Part shown: in pieces, positions 14,612 to 19,423 of the stretch
Layout: each line of letters starts with the position of its first letter
Position numbering within the stretch: position 1 is the first letter of the stretch
Source of the DNA: Paludibacteraceae bacterium
Lineage (GTDB): Bacteria > Bacteroidota > Bacteroidia > Bacteroidales > Paludibacteraceae
Direction: 5' to 3'
DNA length: 19,423 bases
NCBI GenBank assembly: GCA_904502115.1
Contig: CAJGDW010000020.1
Span: 1-19,423 of the forward strand
Notes under the pieces: model-generated
Database searches by the model: none
The model's input: the letters and a program-made list of their open reading frames with translations, nothing else
What the model was told of the DNA's origin: nothing
Translations under genes and position numbers: made by a program

Positions 14612-15181
14612 TTATCCCTTTGCTTGAGCACCACGAGCAGCTCTGGTCAATTGAACAGCAACTACTACGTTGTCTTTGTTGTTTACGATTTGCAAACCTT
14701 CGTAAGACAATTCGCCTGCTTTGATGGTTTTGCCTAGTTCCAAGTTTTCTACGTTAACAACCAATACTTCTGGGATGTTGGTGTAGATAGCTTTTACTTT
14801 TAGTTTACGCAATACCAACGATAGTTTACCACCGGCACGTACACCTGCAGCCAAACCTTCGGTTTTAACAGGAACACTGAAGATGATTGGTTTATCTTCG
14901 AATACTTCCAAGAAGTCCAAGTGAAGGATGTTGTCAGAAACTGGGTGATATTGAGCATCTTTCAATACAGCGTTGTAAGTTTTGCCGTCGATGGTCAATT
15001 TGATAGCGTAAATGTTAGGAGTGTAGATCAATTTGCGAACAGCAGCTTGAGTTACAGTGAAGTTTACATTTTCTTTACCTCCGTAAAGTACGCAAGGAAT
15101 AGATTCGTTAGCACGGATAGCTTTGCTGGCTTTTTTGCCCAAGTCGGTTCTGATAGTACCGCTCAATTCAAAAGTTTTCAT
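14612..15181 (-). CDS. rplY: Large ribosomal subunit protein bL25 (CTC type)
   Basis: Binds 5S rRNA in the large ribosomal subunit. The 189-residue form has two domains: the 5S-binding beta barrel (about 1-92, starting FELSGTIRTDLGKKASKAIR) and a C-terminal beta domain (about 95-180), as in the general stress protein Ctc. The end is basic and alanine/glycine-rich (RAARGAQAKG). It is first in an operon with pth and the S4-domain gene, and has a strong promoter with a leader of about 85 bases. Confidence 0.95.
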   Translation of the reverse strand: MKTFELSGTIRTDLGKKASKAIRANESIPCVLYGGKENVNFTVTQAAVRKLIYTPNIYAIKLTIDGKTYNAVLKDAQYHPVSDNILHLDFLEVFEDKPIIFSVPVKTEGLAAGVRAGGKLSLVLRKLKVKAIYTNIPEVLVVNVENLELGKTIKAGELSYEGLQIVNNKDNVVVAVQLTRAARGAQAKG

Positions 15182-15267
15182 AAATAAAAATTGTGTTACT
15201 AAAATTCAGGGTCTGTCGTTCTGCTTTTGGTGTTGGCGACCCGATTCCCATCACACTGATTTAAAAA
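15182..15267 (-). promoter_or_regulatory. 5' leader of the bL25 operon, possible structured region
   Basis: The predicted transcript leader is long compared with others here. It can form a hairpin from GGGTC (minus strand, 15238-15242) and GACCC (15209-15213), extended inward by GTCG/CGAC-like pairing. Ribosomal protein operons often have autoregulatory leaders, but I do not recognise a known motif and the pairing is short. Confidence 0.25.
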
Positions 15268-15273
15268 GCGGTG

Positions 15274-15304
15274 CAAAATTAGTGATTTATTTTGATATAT
15301 GCAA
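15274..15304 (-). promoter_or_regulatory. Promoter of the bL25-pth-S4 operon
   Basis: TAATTTTG on the minus strand (15274-15281) is an exact TAnnTTTG, and TTG (15302-15304) is 20 bases upstream. It lies in the spacer after thiL, separating the translation genes from thiL. Confidence 0.75.
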
Positions 15305-15317
15305 GTGTTTTTTTGTT

Positions 15318-15333
15318 GACTAATCGACTAAAT
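15318..15333. repeat. Octamer units spanning the thiL stop codon
   Basis: GACTAATC (15318-15325) and GACTAAAT (15326-15333). On the minus strand this reads ATTTAGTCGATTAGTC, and the TAG within it (15328-15330) is the thiL stop. The last two sense bases before the stop also belong to the repeat. Confidence 0.5.
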
Positions 15334-16365
15334 ATGTACCCACCCTTGTGCTTTTAACTCAATAGCAGCACCATCGCGGGTAGTAAGGTATTTTCCGGCA
15401 CCTTCTTCGGTAATGTAACCAATAACGTGTACGTCTTTTACCTCGTTGATTTTTTCGTGCATTTCCAATGGTACGGTAAAGAGCAATTCGTAGTCTTCAC
15501 CGCCGTTTAGGGCTGCTGTAACCAGGTTCATATTGAACTCTTCTGCCATGCTGGCGGTTTCGTAGTCGATAGGAATTTTATCTTCGTAGATGTTGCATCC
15601 TACTTTGCTTTGGTCGCAAATGTGGAACAATTCAGACGATAAACCGTCCGAAATATCCATCATCGATGTAGGAACAATGCCGGCATCGGCCAAGGCTTTA
15701 ATGATATCGCCACGTGCTTCTGGCTTTAATTGACGTTGTATAATGTATTCTTTACCAGCAAAATCGGGTTGAACGCCTTCTAAATTTTTGTCGTTTTGGA
15801 AAAGACGTTTTTCGCGCTCCAACAATTGTAATCCCATATAAGCCGCACCTAGGTTGCCCGATACGCAAATCAAATCGTTTTGTTTAGCACCGCTACGATA
15901 GGCAATTTTACCCACTTCGCCTTCGCCAATGCACGTAATGCTGATGCACAAACCAGTTAGCGAACTGGTGGTGTCACCACCTACCACATCTACGTGGTGA
16001 CGGCTGCAAGCCAATAAAATACCTGCGTACAATTCTTCTACATCTTCTACGCCAAAACGTTTGTCAATGCCAATGGATACGGTAATTTGTTTAGGAGTGC
16101 CATTCATGGCAAAAATATCCGATATGTTCACCATGGCAGCCTTGTATCCCAAATGTTTTAGGGGTACGTATGTTAAATCAAAATGAATACCTTCTAATAA
16201 AAGGTCGGTGGTAACCAAGGCGCGCTTGTTTTCTCCGGTATAGTTCAAAACAGCAGCATCGTCGCCTATGCCTTTTTCGGACGATGGATTTTCCAATTGG
16301 ATGTGTTTGGCAAGGTGCTTGATCAATCCAAATTCGCCCAATGTTGAAATTTCGGTTTTAGCCAT
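15328..16365 (-). CDS. thiL: Thiamine-monophosphate kinase
   Basis: Phosphorylates thiamine monophosphate to thiamine diphosphate, the active cofactor. The 345-residue product has the ThiL/PurM-type motifs: GIGDDAAV (32-39) for metal and nucleotide, TTDLLLEGIHFD (52-63), NISDIFAMNG (80-89) and VVGGDTTSS (127-135). It begins with the usual LGEFGLI. No other thiamine genes are nearby. It is read divergently from the ABC ATPase gene, and its stop codon falls inside octamer repeat units. Confidence 0.96.
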   Translation of the reverse strand: MAKTEISTLGEFGLIKHLAKHIQLENPSSEKGIGDDAAVLNYTGENKRALVTTDLLLEGIHFDLTYVPLKHLGYKAAMVNISDIFAMNGTPKQITVSIGIDKRFGVEDVEELYAGILLACSRHHVDVVGGDTTSSLTGLCISITCIGEGEVGKIAYRSGAKQNDLICVSGNLGAAYMGLQLLEREKRLFQNDKNLEGVQPDFAGKEYIIQRQLKPEARGDIIKALADAGIVPTSMMDISDGLSSELFHICDQSKVGCNIYEDKIPIDYETASMAEEFNMNLVTAALNGGEDYELLFTVPLEMHEKINEVKDVHVIGYITEEGAGKYLTTRDGAAIELKAQGWVHI

Positions 16366-16392
16366 AAATAATAGGTATTAAATTTCTGCACA

Positions 16393-16427
16393 CAAAAATA
16401 ATGATAAATTCTTAAATCTGCATGCAA
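16393..16427 (-). promoter_or_regulatory. Possible thiL promoter
   Basis: TATTTTTG on the minus strand (16393-16400) matches TAnnTTTG. The nearest TTG (16425-16427) is 24 bases upstream, longer than usual, so the -33 element is uncertain. The start codon is about 28 bases downstream. Confidence 0.45.
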
Positions 16428-16430
16428 CTG

Positions 16431-16461
16431 TTTGTTCAAATCAGTATTTTCCTTACCTTTA
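16431..16461 (+). promoter_or_regulatory. Promoter of the ABC ATPase-ruvB-flippase operon
   Basis: TTTG (16431-16434), 19 bases, then TACCTTTA (16454-16461), seven of eight positions of TAnnTTTG. It is divergent from the thiL promoter, and their -33 elements are only a few bases apart. The leader to the GTG start is about 30 bases. Confidence 0.55.
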
Positions 16462-16495
16462 CAAACTAAATTTTGAGTTAACTAAAGAATATTTT

Positions 16496-17194
16496 GTGAG
16501 TTTACAGATTGCTAATTTATCCAAACGATACGGCACACAACAAGTGTTGTCCGATTTATCGTTTACTGTAGAGAAAGGGCAGATTGTGGGTTTCTTGGGG
16601 CCAAACGGTGCAGGTAAATCTACCACCATGAAAATTGCCATGGGTTTTTGCAAACCCGATGCTGGTCATGTTTTGGTAGATGGCATGGATGCTCAAAAAG
16701 ATTACTTGGCAGTGCAACGATTGGTAGGGTATTTGCCCGAACACAATCCGCTTTACCTAGATATGTACGTGCGTGAATCGCTTACCTTTACGGCTAATTT
16801 GTACCAATTGGGAAAACAAACGGCTAGCAAAGTAGACGAAATGATAGAACGTACTGGTTTAAGCAGCGAGTGTCACAAAAAAATTGGTCAACTTTCAAAA
16901 GGGTATCGACAAAGGGTTGGATTGGCGCAAGCATTGATTCACGACCCCAAAGTGCTTATCCTAGACGAACCCACAACGGGTCTAGATCCTAATCAATTGG
17001 TCGATATTCGAAACCTAATACAAGAATTTGGTAAAGAAAGAACGGTGTTGTTCAGCACACACATTATGCAAGAGGTAACCGCTATTTGCGACCGATTTAT
17101 GGTATTGCGCAAAGGACAGTTGGTATCCAATCAGGCAGTAGATGGTATGTCGGCAGAACAATTGGAAACCTTATTTCGTGAATTAACAGCATGA
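16496..17194 (+). CDS. ABC transporter ATP-binding protein, GldA-like
   Basis: A cytosolic ATPase subunit of an ABC exporter. Walker A GPNGAGKST (35-43), an ABC signature in the variant form LSKGY (133-137), Walker B VLILDEP (153-159) with the D-loop GLDP (162-165), and the switch histidine H189 are all present. The stretch GYLPEHNPLYLDMYVRE (78-94) strongly resembles GldA of the gliding-motility ABC transporter and related Bacteroidota multidrug/NosY-type ATPases. At 232 residues it lacks the roughly 70 C-terminal residues of typical GldA proteins. No permease gene adjoins it. The start is GTG; its stop overlaps the ruvB start by ATGA. Confidence 0.88.
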   Translation: MSLQIANLSKRYGTQQVLSDLSFTVEKGQIVGFLGPNGAGKSTTMKIAMGFCKPDAGHVLVDGMDAQKDYLAVQRLVGYLPEHNPLYLDMYVRESLTFTANLYQLGKQTASKVDEMIERTGLSSECHKKIGQLSKGYRQRVGLAQALIHDPKVLILDEPTTGLDPNQLVDIRNLIQEFGKERTVLFSTHIMQEVTAICDRFMVLRKGQLVSNQAVDGMSAEQLETLFRELTA

Positions 17195-18219
17195 TGGATA
17201 CTAATTTTGATATACGAAAAAGTCGTGGCGAGCGCGAAAACGATTTTGAAAACGTACTTCGTCCACTAACTTTCTCCGATTTTAAAGGTCAAAACGCCAT
17301 TGTCGAAAACCTGAAGGTTTTTGTGCAAGCAGCCCGCATGCGCGAGGAGGCGTTAGACCATGTGCTATTGCATGGCCCTCCAGGATTGGGAAAAACTACC
17401 TTGTCTAACATCATTGCCAACGAGTTGGGTGTTGGATTCAAAATTACATCGGGTCCTGTGTTGGATAAACCCGGCGATTTGGCGGGTCTGTTAACCAGTT
17501 TGGAGCCCAACGATGTGCTTTTTATTGATGAGATACACCGTTTGAGCCCTGTAGTAGAGGAGTATTTGTATTCGGCCATGGAAGACTATCGCATCGATAT
17601 CATGATTGATAAAGGTCCGAGTGCTCGTTCCATTCAAATTGATTTGAATCCGTTTACATTGATTGGTGCTACTACACGTAGTGGGTTGCTAACCAGTCCG
17701 TTACGTGCTCGTTTTGGCATCAATAGCCATTTTGAATATTACGATACGGCTATCTTAACCTCTATTGTGAAGCGTTCGGCAGCCATTTTGGATACGCCTA
17801 TTTACGAAGATGCGGCCGTAGAAATTGCTCGTCGCAGTAGGGGAACGCCTCGTATTGCCAATGCTTTGCTACGTCGTGTACGTGACTTTGCACAAGTAAA
17901 AGCCGATGGCGTTATCGATAAAGACATTGCTTGTTACGGTTTAGAGGCACTCAACATCGATTCATACGGATTGGACGAAATTGACAACAAGATTTTAACC
18001 ACCATCATCGATAAATTTGGGGGTGGCCCTGTGGGTTTAACCACCATTGCTACGGCTTTGGGCGAGGATGCCGGTACCGTAGAAGATGTGTACGAACCCT
18101 ATTTGATCAAAGAAGGATTTATTAAACGTACGCCCCGTGGTAGAGAAGTGACCGATTTGGCGTACCAACACCTAAAACGTAGCCGATTCTCGTCGGGTTA
18201 CGAAAATGCGTTGTTTTAA
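17191..18219 (+). CDS. ruvB: Holliday junction branch migration ATPase RuvB
   Basis: The hexameric AAA+ motor that, with RuvA, drives branch migration of Holliday junctions in recombination repair. The 342-residue product has Walker A GPPGLGKT (62-69), Walker B VLFIDEIH (109-116), the sensor motif GATTRSG (159-165) and the arginine finger region SPLRARFG (169-176), with the C-terminal winged-helix domain (YLIKEGFIKRTPRGR). Two adjoining ATG codons at 17191 and 17194 are both possible starts; the first overlaps the previous stop. No ruvA or ruvC is in the window. Confidence 0.97.
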   Translation: MMDTNFDIRKSRGERENDFENVLRPLTFSDFKGQNAIVENLKVFVQAARMREEALDHVLLHGPPGLGKTTLSNIIANELGVGFKITSGPVLDKPGDLAGLLTSLEPNDVLFIDEIHRLSPVVEEYLYSAMEDYRIDIMIDKGPSARSIQIDLNPFTLIGATTRSGLLTSPLRARFGINSHFEYYDTAILTSIVKRSAAILDTPIYEDAAVEIARRSRGTPRIANALLRRVRDFAQVKADGVIDKDIACYGLEALNIDSYGLDEIDNKILTTIIDKFGGGPVGLTTIATALGEDAGTVEDVYEPYLIKEGFIKRTPRGREVTDLAYQHLKRSRFSSGYENALF

Positions 18220-18221
18220 TT

Positions 18222-19423
18222 ATGTCTGTAGTAAAAGGTTTATTCAAAGATACCGCTATATACGGAATTAGTAGTATTTTGGGCCGTTTTTTAAACTGGT
18301 GCCTTGTACCGCTGTATACCTACGTTTTATCTTCGTCGGCCGATTATGGTATTGTGACCAACTTGTATGCCTGGACGGCGCTGATGATGGTTATTTTAAC
18401 CTACGGCATGGAAACGGGTATGTTCCGTTTTATGAGCGATGCCAACGAAAATCCCAATACGGTTTACAAAACAGCCCTTACCAGTTTGTTTGGTACATCG
18501 TTGATATTTGTAACGGTGTGCATGGCGTTTATTCATCCCATTGCACAGTCGTTGGGCTACGAACAATACCCCGAATTTGTGGGCATGATGGTGCTTATCA
18601 CCGCTATGGATGCCTTTGATTGCATTCCATTTGCCTATTTGCGATACAAAAAACGTCCCATAGCTTTTGCGGTTATCAAGTTTGTAATGATTTTTGCCAA
18701 CATTATTATGAACTTGTTCTTCTTGTTGCTCTGTCCTTACTTATGGGAAACATCCCCTCAATTAATAGATTGGTTCTACGTTCCCAACTACCAGGTAGGC
18801 TACATCTTTATCGCCAATTTAATATCTACACTTACCGTTACTTTGGTGTTAATGCCTTATGTATTTAAGGATAAATACGCATTCGATGCACGTTTGCTGA
18901 AAAAAATGTTGCATTATTCCTTGCCATTGCTCATGTTAGGGGTAGTGGGCATTATGAACCAAACCATCGATAAAATCTTGTTCCCATACCTATACGAGAG
19001 CAAAGAAGTAGCTGTAGGACAGTTGGGTATTTACGGTGCATGTTTTAAGGTAGCAATGGTGATGATGATGTTCTCGCAAGCCTTTCGATATGCGTACGAG
19101 CCCTTTGTTTTTGACAAAAGCCGTTCGGTAGGCAAAGAGCAAATGTATGCCGATACCATGAAATATTACGTTATCACCTCGTTGCTGATATGTTTGGGCA
19201 TGATTTTGTTTATCGATGTCATTAAATTACTCATTCACGAAAGTTATTGGGGTGGTTTGGTGATTGTACCCATTGTGCTGTTCTCTTACTTGTTTCAGGG
19301 TATTTATTCCAACTTATCTATATGGTATAAATTAACCGATAAAACCTACTACGGCTTTATTATATCAACCATCGGTTTGGTTATCAACGTCTTGCTATTG
19401 TGGTTTTTGGTGCCACTTTGGGG
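18222..19423 (+). CDS. Polysaccharide biosynthesis protein / oligosaccharide flippase (Wzx-like), 3' end outside the window
   Basis: An integral membrane protein of the MATE/MOP flippase superfamily that moves lipid-linked sugars across the inner membrane. The frame is open from the ATG at 18222, two bases after the ruvB stop, to the right edge: 400 complete codons. It begins with the family-typical VVKGLFKDTAIYGISSILG, followed by many hydrophobic segments (about ten in the visible part) and a second half opening near LLKKMLHYSLPLLMLGVVG, which mirrors the first, as expected for the two-lobed fold. About 80-100 residues are probably missing. It is likely cotranscribed with ruvB. The exact sugar substrate cannot be told; the rml genes in the window hint at rhamnose-bearing glycans, but they are on the other strand. 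Confidence 0.9.
   Translation, partial: MSVVKGLFKDTAIYGISSILGRFLNWCLVPLYTYVLSSSADYGIVTNLYAWTALMMVILTYGMETGMFRFMSDANENPNTVYKTALTSLFGTSLIFVTVCMAFIHPIAQSLGYEQYPEFVGMMVLITAMDAFDCIPFAYLRYKKRPIAFAVIKFVMIFANIIMNLFFLLLCPYLWETSPQLIDWFYVPNYQVGYIFIANLISTLTVTLVLMPYVFKDKYAFDARLLKKMLHYSLPLLMLGVVGIMNQTIDKILFPYLYESKEVAVGQLGIYGACFKVAMVMMMFSQAFRYAYEPFVFDKSRSVGKEQMYADTMKYYVITSLLICLGMILFIDVIKLLIHESYWGGLVIVPIVLFSYLFQGIYSNLSIWYKLTDKTYYGFIISTIGLVINVLLLWFLVPLW

Noticed and set aside
14593..14634. Longer N-terminus for pth
   Set aside because: The extra 14 residues precede the canonical MKYLIVGLGN start and would place the conserved N10 and H20 out of register.
18299..18868. Two short plus-strand frames in the flippase region
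   Set aside because: They lie in a different frame from the uninterrupted 400-codon membrane protein starting at 18222.

Overview
The window is a stretch of chromosomal housekeeping DNA from a member of the Bacteroidota, most likely the Bacteroidales. Three things point there: the ATP synthase gene order (beta, epsilon, an AtpI-like gene, a, c, b, delta, alpha, gamma), Bacteroidota-specific protein features (epsilon reduced to one domain, a beta-subunit insertion, an a-subunit with a signal peptide and a periplasmic N-terminal domain), and promoters that fit the Bacteroidota pattern TTG / about 19-20 bases / TAnnTTTG. I see no phage, insertion sequence, CRISPR array, tRNA or rRNA.

Layout: (1) 1-1473, minus: a long-chain acyl-CoA synthetase, cut by the left edge, with its own promoter. 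(2) 1587-8826, minus: a complete nine-gene F1Fo ATP synthase operon transcribed from a strong promoter before atpD and closed by a hairpin after atpG. (3) 9140-13559, minus: rmlA-rmlC-rmlD (dTDP-rhamnose precursors; rmlB is not here), then a PhoH-type ATPase and purC, ending at a bidirectional terminator. (4) 13617-15181, minus: bL25, peptidyl-tRNA hydrolase and an Hsp15-like S4 protein, a translation-linked operon with a clear promoter. (5) 15328-16365, minus: thiL. (6) 16496 to the right edge, plus: a GldA-like ABC ATPase, ruvB and a polysaccharide flippase cut by the edge, tightly packed and divergent from thiL.

The operons are compact, with several ATGA start/stop overlaps. Three starts were moved inward from the longest reading frame (atpI, phoH, pth) on the basis of overlap geometry and family N-termini.

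The least explained signal is a family of degenerate 8-base units, mostly starting with G and ending in TC or CC, that run in strict 8-base register at seven gene boundaries (2493, 5529, 8960, 10097, 10159, 12641, 15318). One run supplies the thiL stop codon. Some runs adjoin short perfect hairpins, and the one after purC adjoins a GC-rich nested palindrome (9053-9136). Nothing in the window says what they do, and I found no new multi-gene system among the protein-coding genes.
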